Counted from the stretch's first letter, positions 34,553 to 48,228 are shown. The stretch: DNA of 64,000 bases from Lactifluus volemus (GCA_022376515.1 WTXI01000010.1:62001-126000), one strand, 5' to 3'. Notes: generated from the letters alone by a model not told the origin. A program made the numbers and translations.

Positions 34553-37500
34553 ATGGACTTATCACACACTCACTCTCAACAAGCCATTTCTCAAAGCCTT
34601 CCCCAATCCACTCAACTTTCCTCTATCAATCAACCTCCTCTTTCGACACATACAACTACAGATTCTTCTCGCACTCTCAGATCAACAACACGCGCCAGAG
34701 CAGCAAAGCAGACACTGGCCAAGGACAACGACTCTTCAGATCAGACAACGTCAGCTCCCGCAGAATCCTCTTCCCGTCAAACTCGCTCCAATTATCATCC
34801 TTACCCCTCTAAACGCACTCGCGACACCAAAGGCAAGGGCAAGTCTCAAGAAATAACTGAAGAACAGCCCACCCCTCGCTCTCATAAGAAGTACGTACCA
34901 CTGACTCATCCAACTTACCCACTCTCCCCATACTCTTCTCAACTACTCCATCCTCCCTCACACAGAGCCCGCCGTACGACTTATCCCGTCACTTCTTCCG
35001 CTCTTACCATCAACGAACCCACCCGCGACACAAAGGGCAAGAAACGTGCTGCCCCAGAAACCCTCTCCGAAGATAATAATCTCTCCGCCAGTGCCTCTGC
35101 TGGTCCTTCCAAGCGTCCCCGTTCAACCACAACCGCTTACTCACTTCGTTCCCGTTCAGACATCACACAACCATCAGTATCCGAGATGCCGAAAAAATTG
35201 AGGTAATGTGTCAATTCGGTACTCCTCGGGCCTGTCGTAACGCCTGCTTATCAATCGTCCAGACAAAGCACCACGACGAAAGGAAAAGCTGCCGCCGCTA
35301 AAAGTAAGGCCATGGCAGCCCCAGGCCCTTCGCACGTCGAAGATGAGGATGTTGAAATGATGGACGTTGAATACAAGCACGAGGCTTCAGATCATGACGA
35401 TCAACTCGACCTTGCGCACGATGACCGTGATGGGGTCGAGGATGAAGATGGGAATGAGAACACTGGCGGAAGGCCCCCTGGCGATGGTGCAAGTGAAGAA
35501 GATGGGGGCGGTATTCCTAACGGTGTCGGAGGTCTGCCACGCGGCTTTGCTGGACTCGACGAGAGTGCGGCGATGGCCATTTTTGCTGACTACCGACAAC
35601 TGGGCTCTTACATGTCCGGGCTCAGCTCGCGCCTCAAGACGATGCTCAATAACATCAAGACAAGCGCGGACCCGACCACACGAGTCGTGACGCTACAAGA
35701 ACTGAGCGAGTTGCTTAGCATCAGCACAGAGGACACCCTCGCAGGCTCCTTCCAGGTTGACGCATTCGTGCGCGAACTTGTGAAGATTCTGGGTGGCAGT
35801 GGAAATGCGGCAGATGACGATGACGGTGATGACGATGATGACAGCCACGAACATGATGAGGATGCTCAGCTCGCCGCCGTCCTCGCTATGAGTGGAGGTG
35901 GTCAGTACCAAGGCGACGACAATCTAGAGGCCCAAGTCCTTGCCGCTCGTTGCCTCGCAAATCTCATGGAAGCCCTGCCTGGCGTTGCCCACACCGTGGT
36001 ATACCATGGGGCCATCCCTGTCCTTTGTAGCAAACTCATTGAGATATCTTACATTGATTTAGCAGAACAGACATTGAGCGTGCGTTTTCTTCCGTCACCT
36101 TACCTGATCGTCATCTCTCTCACACACGTCATCTTATATACAGACTCTGGAAAAAATTTCCGAGGAGTTCCCAAGCTCTATCGTCCGTGAGAATGGACTT
36201 GCCGCTTTACTCAATTACCTTGATTTCTTCTCGATCGCGGTACAGCGTACGGCTCTACAGGCGGCCTCGAACTGCTGCCGAAACGTGCCCCAGAGCACTT
36301 CCAGATGATCCGCAGCGTGTGGCCCATCATACGCAACTGCCTTGGCTACTCAGACCAACGCCTCGTCGAATTTGCATGCCTCTGCGTTATTCGCGTCATT
36401 GATTCATACTATCGGTCATCACCAGAGAACCTCGAGAACCTCGTCGACTCTGAGCTCATTGCAGCCGTCAATGTGCTGTTACTGCCTGCTGGCGGCTCTC
36501 CTTTGATCGCCGCTAACACCTTTACGCAGTTGCTGCGCGCTCTGGCTACGTCTGCGCGCGCCAGTTCAAACATCACGATTGTGTTGTTAGAGGCGGGCAT
36601 TGTCGACACGCTGTATCAAATTTTGACAGGCGTTCTCCCGTCGTCTCGTTCCGAGAGCGAGGAACAAGGTAACTCTCTGACCGGCCAGGGTCTCGGTGGA
36701 GGACTCGCCGATATGACCGTGATGCAAAATCTTGCGCATAGACCCAAGGATCAGGTCGAAGAGGCTCTCAGCCTCATTTCTGAGCTTCTTCCGCCCCTGC
36801 CAAAGGGTATGTTGAACCGCAGTCTGTTGGTTCGGTGCTCCTTTTTATGTTTTTCTTTTTGAGATGGCGTTTATGACCACAAGACGTACACCGAAAAGTC
36901 GCTTGCGAGGATGATCAAAGCCAAGGCAAAGTCCGAGCGCGCAGCAGCTCGTCAGGCACAGCAATCACAAACGTTATCACACGGCGGCGGATCAACGCCA
37001 TCGTCTTCCACAACGGCCACGCCCGCACCAGCATCTGAGACAGCGACTCCGACACCAGCTGACAGTCCCCATGAAGCCGACGACCCGTCTCCCACACCCA
37101 AGGAGTCTCCCCCTGACCGTACGGAGATGCTACGCGGAAAGCCGGAAGTCGTTGGCAGGTTCATGCAACTCATCGTGCCAATTTTGGTGGACGTATATGC
37201 AGCGAGCGTCATCACTACTGTGAGAATAAAGACGCTCACGGGCCTTTTGAAGGCTATCAGCTACTTGGCAGCAGACGAGATCAAGCGAGTTCTCACGGTA
37301 AGTGTATCAAAAATATATGATGTTTGGAATTAAATCCAATTTACCCTTCTAGTCTGTACCTATTGCGAGCTTTGCATCATCCATCCTATCATCCAAGGAC
37401 CATCCGACCCTCGTCATTGGCGCATTACAACTCGTCGAACTCCTCCTTTCCAAAATACCAGAAGAGTATCGACCGGCTTTCCGGAGAGAGGGCGTGTTCC

Positions 37501-40500
37501 ACGAAGTCGAATGCTTGCTGGACGCACCCTTATTTCCTCGAAGAAGAAGGGGAGCAGCAGCGACAAAGATAAGGACAAGGATCTCTCTGATGCTTCATCA
37601 GTGCCGGACCTTCCGCCTCCGCCTCCAATCTCGGTTTCCCCCGCGATTGCTGCCAGCATCCCAGGGTTCAAGAAACTCTCTTCACTTTCTCTAGATCCCG
37701 AGGATGCAGTGACTCTGCGAGCGCGTGTTATCCGCTTCCGATATCTCACAGTGAAGGAGAGCGTGGATGCCGACAATGTTTTCGCTATGCTGCGCAGGCT
37801 CGTTGACCGCATCACTGGCCCATCCGCTAGCGAGAAGGAAGTTGGCAACGCGTTGAAAGAACTCGCGACGCTATTTACGTCCGCACACACATCCGTGTCA
37901 AGCTTTGAGCTCCTGCAGAGCGGAGTGATAGATGGATTGCTGCAATTCGCCACCGACAAGTCTCGGAACAGTACGTGAAATTCAAACGCTTATCTTTCCC
38001 TCACTTGATACCTTCAGTCCCCATCGCCCGCCGCCAGGAGCTGCTCCTCGATGCTTTCACTGCTCGCAGGTCAAAGGCGCTTGCTGGTTCACAAACACCC
38101 TTTGCGATATTCGTGAAAAAGTTGCAGGAGAGTTTGACGAGGATGGAAGCGTTCGATGTCGTTACCGTAACTCAAGGCATGGACGGTAGGTTGATGCCAC
38201 CTAACGCCAGTCAGAGCTGGTTTTCTCAATGTCCCCCCTCCCCACCATAGATTCAAAGCGAAGCAGTTCTCCCTCGCTCTTAGCTCGACAGCTGCGCCTG
38301 CGCCTAGTTGCTGCCGAGGGTTCTGATATCCCGAAAAACTTTAACAATATCGTTGTATCTATCCATGCTATCGCAACTTTCCAGGCTCTACACGACTACC
38401 TCCGGCCTCGCGTTTCTGGCCTAATGTTCAGCGGATCGCGCCTCAGTGGCATGCTGGCTGCGCTCGCCGGTGTCACATCGGGCGGACTTCCTTCCTCCTC
38501 CAAACCACCGGAGCAGCCTGAGGCTAGCACTTCTGCTGGTCCTTCCGCGACCGTCGAGCGCCGGCGCAGCCAAAGGCTGAGCGCGAAAAATGCTGCCGCT
38601 GCTGCGAATGAGCTTGCTGCTGAACCACTTGCTGCTGAGGAAGCCGGGCCGTCGAATCCCCCGCCAGCTCCGCTTAGTTCGAGCGCCGAGCCACCCATGT
38701 CTGCCGCTGGTGAGGACAATTTCGGTGACAATCCCGAATTCACCGCGGATTTCACGGATGATGAGGTTGAAGCTGAGGTAAATGTCGAAATGATCACGTG
38801 CGAAGTGGATCTGACGTCATCGTTTGATAATTAAATAGGTGTTTGACGACGAGATGGATCCTGATAATGTATCTGCTGACAAGACAGTGACTGTTTCGGT
38901 TATGGAAGGTTTGTGGTTTTGCTTGGGTTTATTTCCCAATCGCAAATTGACTGTTCCCCCCTGCTCGCCAGATGGCTCCAAAATTGAGGCACAGACGCCC
39001 GACGGGACAAGGGTGGGAACACCTTCAGCGATACCGGGTAGCTCGAAGGGTTCTTTATCGCGAGGCTGGTCATCAGGGAAGGGCTCGTACGCATCTGCAC
39101 TCAAGGCCAAGCAAACGGATTGGCACCTCGAGTTCTCTATGGACGACCACCCATTGCCGCTCGACCTCACGATCTATGGTGCCATTCACCAACACGAACT
39201 CCGCAAGAAAAAGGCAGGGTCAGGGTCAGCCCTACCGCCCCACTTGTTATGGCAAGGTGTGTATACGATCAAGTTCAAGAAGGTCCCAGGTCCAGCCGGA
39301 GGCAGTGGTGAGAGCTCGGAGCCCATTTCACGAAGCCGTTCTCCCACACCATCGTTGTCTTCGCTTCCTGAGGATGCGCCACACGCCAAGATCCTACGCC
39401 TGCTACGGGTCCTTCACAAGTTGAACGTCGTGGAGGCTGAACGACAGCATTATGCGAACCGCGGCTTGGCTGAATCGGCATTCGTGAACAACAAATTGTC
39501 GGCCAAGTTGACGCGTCAACTGGAGGAGCCTATGATCGTCGCAAGGTAAAGTCTATAAATGTCGTCTCAAAACAAATCTGGCTAATGAAATGATTAAAAG
39601 TCAATGTCTCCCTGATTGGGCGCTCGACCTCCCTCAACACTTCCCCTTCCTATTTCCTTTCGCAACGCGGTACAACTTCCTCCAATCGACCTCATTCGGT
39701 TATGCCCGCCTTATCCTCAAGTGGCAGAGCCAACAAACTCGCTCCCAGGACACCTCACGGCGTGACGATGGTGTTGGCTTCCTTGGTCGGCTGCAGCGAC
39801 AAAAGGTTCGAATCTCCCGAAAGCACATTCTCGAGAGCGCCATGAAGGTGTTTGAACTGTACGGCTCGTCATCCTCGATTCTCGAGGTGGAGTACTTTGA
39901 GGAGGTCGGCACTGGCCTCGGTCCAACGCTCGAGTTTTATTCTCTCGTCTCGCGCGAGTTTGCAAGGCGTGACCTGAAGATTTGGCGTGATGACGATCCG
40001 TTGCGGACTGGCTCCTATGTGTTCCACCCGCGAGGACTGTTCCCTGCACCGATCGGCCCAGAGGACATTGCGAACGAAGGTGATTCCAAGCGTACGCATA
40101 TCATTCGTGTTATTGGGCAGTTTGTGGCCAAGGCAATGTTGGACTCGCGCATCATCGATATGTCGTTCAACAAAGTTTTCCTTAAACTCGCGCTCGGGGG
40201 GACGTCCCGCTTACAATTGACACGCTGAAGGTGCGCGCTGGTTTATTGTAGCGTAGAAAGGCCCAGTACTGACCTTGTGAGAAGCTTGTCGACGAAGACC
40301 TGGCGAAATCACTGGAGAAGCTTAGGTCCCTAAAGGGATCCACCAGGCCTCTAGAGAAGGTTGGGTTTCTTTGAAACTCGCTGTCTGCTTTTTTGCTCAC
40401 ATCGATGACCAGCTACAGAGGCTGTTGAAGGAGAAAGTTGATGTGGAGGACCTAGCGTTGGACTTTACAATTCCAGGATACGACATTGAGCTAAGGGTAA

Positions 40501-41212
40501 TTATCATATATTTGTCAGCAAAAACGTATCGATTATGGCTGAATTTCGCTTTTGTAGCCCAATGGAAAAAACATTAGTGTGACCTCTGAAAACGTTGAGG
40601 AGTATATCGCGGAGGTTATCGAGGCAATCATTGGGCAAGGCGCCAAGCTGCAAGCCAAGGCATTCCGGGAAGGTTCTCAAAAGTGTTCCCGATCACTGAT
40701 CTCCAGGCGTTCGCCCTCGATGAGCTAGTAATGCTCTTTGGTAATGCCGAGGAGGACTGGTCGATCGAAAGTAGGCGCCTTTCCGTCTAACAAAATGCAG
40801 ATTCTAATCCTTCATAGCATTGAATGAGGCAATCAAGGCAGACCATGGATTCAACGTTGAAAGCCGAACTATCCGAAATCTGGTTGACATTATGTGTGAA
40901 TTTGATGTGTCGACACGCAGGCAGTATCTCCAATTCCTCACTGGAAGTCCGAAACTTCCCATCGGAGGTCAGTCTCTCCACTTTTTCTGTTATTGTGCTC
41001 ACGCGTCTTTGAAAGGTTTCCGTGGGCTGAACCCACCATTGACGGTGGTACGCAAGCCTCACGAGGCGCCGCTCAAGGCGGATGACTATTTGCCAAGTGT
41101 GATGACATGCGTCAATTACTTGAAGTTACCAGAGTACAGCTCGAAGGAGGTGATGTTGGAGAAGTTGCAGGTGGCGATGAAGGAAGGAGTTGGAAGCTTC
41201 CATCTATCGTAG
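34553..41212 (+). CDS. HECT-type E3 ubiquitin ligase, UFD4/TRIP12-like (four apparent 1-nt deletions)
   Basis: Sixteen exons: 34553-34890, 34966-35202, 35263-36079, 36144-36806, 36864-37297, 37353-37970, 38018-38185, 38251-38777, 38839-38908, 38972-39545, 39601-40230, 40285-40359, 40413-40496, 40558-40770, 40818-40967, 41016-41212; about 1932 aa if four bases are restored. UFD4/TRIP12 ligases ubiquitinate ubiquitin-fusion and N-degron substrates. The N-terminus is Ser/Thr/Arg-rich and disordered, then an acidic region. Armadillo/HEAT-like repeats follow (from AAMAIFADYRQLGSYM to FACLCVIRVIDSYY). The HECT domain spans exons 11-16 (YFEEVGTGLGPTLEFYSL, IGQFVAKAMLDSRIID, DFTIPGYDIEL). The catalytic Cys is in SVMTCVNYLKLPEYSS, 33 residues from the end. 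Single missing bases are at 36288-36291, 37510-37511, 40196-40201 and 40674-40675. Confidence 0.88.
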
Positions 41213-41399
41213 TAGTGGGAAGGTCTTAGTTTGATGAAGTGGAATGCGGTCCTGGTAGAACTTTGTTATCATATCATGTGTAGCCTGCTCAGCTCGTCTA
41301 TTTTAGAACTCTTTTGCTCTCTTTTGCTGAGTCATCAAGCGAGTTCTTCAGTCTTGACGCGGAGATCCATCAGCAACTAATTCTCTCACTCTTGCCACC

Positions 41400-42151
41400 A
41401 TGTCAAAACACCATCCAGGTGCGTACGTGCTCTATCAGGTCAATTATTTCAGTTCTCACAACTGGGTTACAGATTTGATCATGTGCAGACGTCAGCCAGG
41501 GATAGGTAAGTGGGTTCCATTCAACATCCTCCTCCCCCCCTGGGGCTCATCTCACAAAATTCCCCGTTTTTGTTATACAGCTATCGGTCGTCTCTGTGAG
41601 AAATGTGACGGAAAATGGTGAGTTTTTGTCTCATTCTCATTCTCTCTTTCTCTCTCTCCACCGAACCATTTGTATCGGTTCGGTTGTATGTAACGAGAGG
41701 TTTATTTATTTTTTTGTTCTGTTGCTGACCCGACCCCCAACCTTTTGTTTTTTGCCAGTCCCGTATGCGACTCTTACGTCCGTCCAGAAACTCTAGTGAG
41801 GATTTGTGACGAATGCAATTTTGGAACGTATGGAGGCCGGTGCATCATCTGTGGATCCCCAGGTGAGTCACTCGATTATCAATCTTTTTCTCTGGCCCGC
41901 TTACTCACGCATGCGGTCTCTTTCTTGCCCCTACTCTCTCTCTCTTTCTCAGGTATTTCGGACGCATATTATTGTGCAGAGTGCACTCGCTTGGAGAAAG
42001 ATCGTGATGGCTGTCCGAAGATTGTTAATCTTGGCGCAAGCCGCACAGACTTGTTCTATGAACGGCGTCGCCTCGGTGGGTCTAGACTCTCGTGCTCACA
42101 AGTCACATATCCACGTCGCTGACCGTTTTTACAGGGTTCAAGAAGGGCTAG
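41400..42151 (+). CDS. RDS3: SF3b complex subunit PHF5A / Rds3
   Basis: Six exons: 41400-41418, 41473-41505, 41581-41617, 41759-41862, 41953-42075, 42135-42151, giving 110 aa, the exact length of the near-invariant eukaryotic PHF5A. It is a zinc-knot protein in the U2 snRNP SF3b complex, next to SF3B1, and helps bind the intron branch point. Five CxxC motifs are visible: CEKC, CPVC (first Cys split by intron 3), CDEC, CIIC and CAEC, plus the block [27 protein letters not shown] and the C-terminal GFKKG. The first three exons are only 19, 33 and 37 nt, so the gene is invisible as a single open frame. It lies 187 bp downstream of the HECT ligase in the same direction. Confidence 0.95.
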
Positions 42152-42368
42152 ACAATCTTTCTATATATCCTTTTACATTGCTTTGTTCACGTGACACGGG
42201 TACAACAGGCGACAACAACAGAAATAGCAATGTGAAACGAGAAACGAGAGAATAGAACCGTGTTAGTTATGTCGTGAGAAGTAGATATCACCGCGCAATA
42301 CAGGTGGACTTTCCCTTGCACTTTCTAAATGAGCGAAAAATCTGTATGGAACGAATTAACAAAGGGGC

Positions 42369-45300
42369 TTAGGAGTGATACGAAGAAAGGGCCCACCGGA
42401 ATGCTTCCGTGTCGACGGGTGCCTTGAATACGAGGAACACGTGGGTACGATCATGCGTGTCGACCTCTTCGCAATCCGCACAAAGGTCCGTGGGGCAAAA
42501 GGCGCAGCGATACCACTTTCCGACAATCCGCTTCATGTGCCGGTCGCAAAGAGCAATGGTATGCGTAAGGTTTTGAAGATAGGCTAGTAACGATCCGAGT
42601 TTTTAAGTAAGTTGCGAGCGATAGAATTTGTTTTTTTAAAAAAAAGTGTCTTTTTACGTACCTCCAGGATCACCTGATGCATCCGTTCCCGGAGGAGGAC
42701 CAGCAGGACTTCGATATCTGCGAACGGAGGAGGGTTAATTACAAATCGGCGTGGATGGAACTTTTTCCACAAACAAAACTGGGATGATGGGAAATTCAGA
42801 CTCTAGAGGAGCGGGAATGTCCACCGGTCGAGGGATCTTGAGGAACATATGCATTGGGTTGTGGACATCGTACGACTTCAACTCGCAGTCCGAGCACTAT
42901 ACATGCCAAAAACGGTAAGTGGATGTGAGAGAAGGCGGGTTTCCAAGGGAAAAAAGGTCGATTACAGACCAAGTTGTATGAATAAGGTAGGGAGGGGCAA
43001 TTAAGGCACTGGTATCTGATGCCGATGATGGGCTAGGGTTTGGGGAAAAGCTAATCAGAAGCGATGGTTTTACAAGAATAAGGAAAGAAGAGACAAACTT
43101 CGGAGCACGAATTGCAGACTTGTAGGTGGACATAGTCCTCCTCTATCTCTTCCGAAACTCCGCTGCCGTACAAAACGGTGCCGGCAGAAATCGAAGAGAC
43201 GCTTCCCGGGCTTGAGCGCATCCGTGGCGACACCCTACGCAAGTTCGCGCTGTCACGACTGTGACTGAGTCCATGAGCGCGCCGTGAAACATGCTGCACT
43301 TGGTGCATGTCCAGAGGTACTGGGATCTTTCCCCTCGTTGTCAACAAGAGCAAGCTCCAAAAAAAAAAGGTCCCATACCTTCAACATGATATGGGAAGAG
43401 CTGTGCCCGCCATCGCACTGCTCAAGATTACCTGGCAAGCCGGCTGTCTCGCAGTTCGAGCAAATATCGATGTCGGTCGTCGTACAATCGATACAGTGGA
43501 AACGAGCGCCCACTATGTCCTGCTCACAACTGCGGAGGGGCGGTCAGCAAGAACGCGTATCGGAGACGAAAGACCCACTTGAAGCATTGGACACCAAGGT
43601 GTTTGAGGGCTACCAAAATGTGAGCGTCATCCGATATAAACCACGAACTGCTTACAAGACTCATCCACATTTTCGTAAGCTCCGGCGTCATCGGGTTCGT
43701 GGGGGTTGTGGGATCTAGAAGCTGGCTTGACTCTCTTCTCGAGGAACGGGTGAACCGGATGAATGTTGTGAACGTCACTGAGTCCAACGTTGTTATAGAT
43801 CGAGACTTCAAGGAAACGCGAACTGCGTACCCGTAACATGCTCGGCAGATCGCATAATAATCACTGCAGACGCTGCATTTGTACCGAGTTCCTGAGAGTA
43901 CCGACTGACACCCGGAGCAATGATGTGATATGTCATCCTGCTCTGTTCATATATTTGCGAATTCAGCTAAGTAGGCCATTAGGTTATATGAGTCGGAGTG
44001 CGCACCGATGTCCTGCCAACCATTGAAGCCCCACATCTGTTCCAAGAACGCGTGACGCAGCTGCCCTTTCCGTCTTGGTGCAGTCCGACGTGCAATAGAG
44101 CGTTCTTCTGCGGTATGGGGAAACGTTGGTGAGGATGGGCTCCCCACACTACCCAATGAGTGGTCGAGGCCGACCTTTTCCAAGCACGTGGGACAAAGCT
44201 CGTATCCGGCACGTGTTGAAGAAGATGAAGATCCGTGGAGCTTGGTGGAACTAACGTCGATTGAGAGCCAAGGCTTCTGCCGAATACCGTTCGTGTAGGC
44301 GATGTGGATGGTAAGGCGGGTAAAGGCTTCGAGGAGGAGTGCGTGGAGGCGTTGGGACTGTTCGAGAGGGTGCAGGACATGGCTGGGCTGCGATGCGCGC
44401 GAGGAGGGTAGGCTATCTCTGATTCATACTCGGAAGGAGACTCGTGATGAAAGAATCAGGGGAGACCCGACTCTTGCCTTTTCCCTCACCCAACGCGGCG
44501 TGGGCAAGTTCGCCGCGTGACGTGGGTGTCTTCTCGCCGCAAGTCGTACAAATATACTTGAACTGGTCAAGGATCTCTCCACACTCAGAGCAATCAGTGA
44601 CCTCCTCCGGTACTAGAAGCTCGTGAGGAATGCCTGCGCAGTTGCCTATATGTGAAAAATTCGATTCTAAGGGAGCGCATGGTACTCAGAACTCTGGATA
44701 GCTTACTAGGTTGACCCGAGTTCACGACTTCGTATTCCGGATCTTCCGTAGATTCAGAGGACCCAGACCCGGTATAGCTATAAAAATATCTTCCATGCTC
44801 GTTCTTTTGAAGCAAGATATCTGGATCGCCATCTGAAAATGGAGTGTCTGTGTTGAGAGAGAAATCATCGCTTATGGATGGCGCATGAGACGTGGCCTTC
44901 ACCCGGAGGGTGTTTTGCTCCCTCAGCCAGGCTTTGGAATGTTCATGGGAAAGTGAGGGCCCCTGCCGGTCCTCCAGTTTGAGGCGTTCAAGTACGGCTG
45001 ACGGGTCGTCTGGATAAGCCCTCTCTGTGTCGGCCAGGTTGGTCCGCATATCTTGGGTGCCATTCTGAGTAGACTCTTCTTCTGTGGATGTCACGCGAGA
45101 GCGAAGAATACGCTTCGGTAGCGACCGACTTTGACTGGAGCTGCATGTACTGCGTGAAGCGCCATTCAAAAATTTCTTGAGCAGGGAGGAATCGGTCCGA
45201 CCCTGACTACGGGTGTCTTTCGAGCTCACTGTCACAGCATCGTCATCCTGCGGAGGACTAGAAAGTTCCCCGGCGGAAAAAGAGTCTTTGCTCCCTTCGA

Positions 45301-45870
45301 ATGGATCCTCTGTACTGGCCAGTGAGGCCGTATCAGAGAGACTGGGCCCGTCATAATCGACGACGATTTGGACAAGCATCGTTATTCTGTGATGCCGCGA
45401 AGAGCTGCGGGACAGGAAGACGGAACTTGATGAAGCGACGGACATTTCATCGCCGGATTGGTAGTAGTCAATAGCTTCATTCAATGCGTCTTCGCTATAA
45501 ATGTAGTTCAGCTCTCCGTCTTGATCCTTCCATTGTATCGCAAAGTGCTGGAAGCCAAGTTGAAGCGTTTCTCGATCTAAAAAAAACAGTATTTTAGTTC
45601 GAGAGTAACGACAAGGAGGGGGAGGACCTGGTCCTTGAGGCCATCATAGGTACAGAAACGCGCAGATTTGAAAATGAGCTTTTGGCGGCGAGTGTTGTAT
45701 TCGCATTTCACGACCAATGGCTTGTCTGGACGTTCTGTGTTGAGCTTGATGCGATACCAGGTTCGTAATTCATCTCTGCGTGCGCAGTAGAGCGGTGCCG
45801 ATACAAAGTCCCAGTCAACGCCCGACTCTGTCGTTCCGAGAACCGCAGCCGCAGCAGCGCTTAGATTGAT
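42369..45870 (-). CDS. PB1 and ZZ zinc-finger protein, NBR1-like (start unresolved, one apparent 1-nt deletion)
   Basis: A multi-exon gene whose exons I could only partly join. NBR1/p62-type proteins are selective-autophagy receptors that self-associate through PB1. The PB1 domain is at about 45480-45740 (PLVVKCEYNTRRQKLIF, then WKDQDGELNYIYSEDALNEAI). A fungal NBR1 block follows (ITMLVQIVVDYDGPSLSDTASL), then a long Ser-rich region to about 44700. Cys-rich ZZ-type fingers lie at about 44560-44620 (CSECGEI), 44160-44190 (YELCPTCLEKV), 43850-43930 (HCSGCQSVL...YKCSVCSDYYAICRACY), 43390-43513 (GARFHCIDCTTTDIDICSNC) and 42420-42560 (WYRCAFCPTDLCADC), with a stop at 42369-42371. One base is missing at about 45548-45551 inside PB1. 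No ATG was found in frame upstream of PB1, so a first exon beyond 45870 is likely. Confidence 0.7.
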
Positions 45871-46949
45871 TACGTACTGTCATATCGGAACGCTGAAATT
45901 TCTTCAACGTTGTGAGGGCTCCAGCGTCCCTTGCACACAAATAAAACTATATTTACTGTAGAAATTTGATTAATAGGTGTTTTTTGTGAAAGGATGAGTG
46001 AAAAAGGTGAGGGAGTCTCGATATCGGGGGGGATCAATAAAAATTGTGTTATCAGCGTTCTCACCCTCCCAGGAACGCGTCACCGCGTCAGGCACATTAC
46101 TTGCCCCTGCATTTTCTGAATGTCTTCACCTTGTCCTCACAAACATCTTGAATGTATGCATGTTGCAATGTGTTGAATATCCAAGGAAGAGAGCGATGGC
46201 AAGTTTAATTATCTTAGATACAAATTTCGTGTTTTTCACCTTTTCATACCAAATTAAACATCTAACAAGATAATGGACTCTACTAGCTCTGTAATTTACG
46301 GCTATGTAGCAGTGGAATAATGCTAATAGATGCAAAAAAAATTCAGACGAGAATCGAGAGAGAAAATCACAAGTGTTCCAAAGGAGTGGTGTTCCGAGCT
46401 AAGGAAGGATGATCATGCCAGGCACATTAATCTATTATTTCTGTGTATCTGAAGCCCGGGAAGCGCGCAGCGTGACAGGAATATCGGCTGATCCTACCGC
46501 TGTCCTTGTCCGACACAGACGCGTGCGCAGTCACTCTCCACCCGCTGCGGTTCGCTTTTGAAACTTCGCAATTTTTAATGAAGGTGAAACCAATAATTCG
46601 CCTGCAGCGGGTGGTGGCAACTGGGGCGCGTTGCACCTTCTTCAAACTCTTCAATTTCTGGCTACATCGACACCCGTGACGGACCGACCTCCTGACAATA
46701 CCTCTTGATCAATTTTGCATTCAACGGAAGCTTTTACGATGGTTAAGGCTAGCTTGCAACCCGTAAACAGGAGTTTGCGTAGGTTCCATCACTTATGGCA
46801 CGCACCATCCGCTCGCCCATTATGTGGTACAGAAGGAGAACTGGCCTCCGTTTTAGAGATTGAAGAAAATTGTCTCTTGGAATATGAGGGTCCTTCCGAG
46901 TCCTGCACCTCTGGTTTAACCTGCGGCTCGCAAAGGACGCCTATTTAAC
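45871..46949. other. Intergenic, left border of the duplicated secreted-gene region
   Basis: No gene recognised. It probably contains the 5' end of the NBR1-like gene. Similarity to the cassette upstream DNA begins near 46900-46960. Confidence 0.4.
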
Positions 46950-48220
46950 CGGGCTTGAGCTAAGGAGCCTTCTTCTGGCTACATGGACGCCTAGCGCGGC
47001 TGAGTCGTGAGCTCTCTCTCTGCTTGACAACGACAACGACACTGTTACTGCAGAAAAATACTTGTTGCTCGCTTGAAAGCTCGGTTACTACGTGCAGACG
47101 CTCCGATGTTTGAATGGGATATTAGTTTAATGAACTATTGCCATGGACTAAGGACTGATCACCCAACAGCATCGTGAATAAAAAAACCCCGGTGCACCCT
47201 CAGCCTCTCATCCTAGAATCCGCAGTCATATGATCATAATCTCCCTCTCTACAGTCTGGACAAATTTCGTGCGCAGTGCGCAGTAAGCTTTGTCACTCAA
47301 AGAAGACATTTTGCCGCGTTAAAACAGGAAATGTGGCGTACAACCCTATCTCGGGTCGTGCGTCGGATGACCTCGTACAAGTCGTACTCGATCGTATAGT
47401 TTTATTGACTAATTCGATTTCTTCATCTCCAATGTAGCTGTCGTTGTGGTGATGCCGTCGAAGGCTTCTACGACCCGAATTGCGGTACCCGGAAGTGGAC
47501 AAAAATTGTCGAATCCCGTTTCTAACTTCATTTTTTCTCAGCTTTCTATCCGCATCTTTCAGAACGTGAAGCTTGTGAGGTGCATGCATCGATTGTTCCA
47601 TGCGAGATGAGAGTATCAGCTGGTCAGCTTACGCGGCTAGATGCAAAAGAGTAGGGTCAGTCCCAGCTCAAAAGTTATTCTGTCATTCCTAGTGGTGACG
47701 TTCTGCACTGATATCCGGCAGTGCCACAGAACGTGGACGTATCGTTTTAAAAGTGTGTAGAATCCCAACCCGACACGATAGTGGGCAAAGTCCAAGTAGC
47801 GACAACTGAAACGAAAAGAGGTATTTGCGAAGACCTGTGATAACAAACGAGCATGTACAGAATATGTCGGTGAGAGAGAAGCATACCCTCGGGCTGAGCT
47901 GCCATCTGGGTCATTGGCGGTTATAGAAGCCGATACAATATCAAGTCCCAACCGAGTTGCTTTCCGGTCAAAAAGAATAAGCGCGAACACTCATTGCCAA
48001 TTCTGGATTAGAAATTGGCCACTGTCCGTTCACCTCTATCGCGTCCTTGTCATCGGGTAAAACAATTTACATGGCTCATTTTGCCTTCTCTTCACGACAT
48101 TGTAGGTCTATGAACCCATCCCAATTATCTTCCGCAGCATATGGTCGTGATGCGCTGCAAACTGAAACCGATGATCGCACTCCCTCTGAAAAAAAAGGTT
48201 ACCCACTACGGCCTGAGGTG
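46950..48220 (+). repeat. Cassette upstream block A1
   Basis: About 1.3 kb upstream of the proline-rich gene. It is homologous to the upstream DNA of the other three secreted genes: direct at 54770-55870, inverted at 51540-52530 and 60980-62060. Diagnostic shared stretches are the AGGAGCCTTCT...GAGTCGTGAGCTCTCT block near 46970-47020, TTTGAATGGGATATTAG near 47110, and CTTCCGCAGCATATGG near 48130 followed by GAAACCGATGATCGC. Confidence 0.65.
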
Positions 48221-48228
48221 TATAAAGG
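48221..48228 (+). promoter_or_regulatory. TATA box, proline-rich gene A1
   Basis: TATAAAGG, 70 bp upstream of the ATG at 48291, within the GGTGTATAAA(A/G)GCAG context conserved in all four cassettes. Confidence 0.6.

Noticed and set aside
37414..37959. 181-codon minus-strand open frame
   Set aside because: Antisense shadow of conserved HECT-ligase exons.
38396..38797. 133-codon minus-strand open frame
   Set aside because: Antisense shadow of an Ala/Ser-rich low-complexity part of the HECT ligase.
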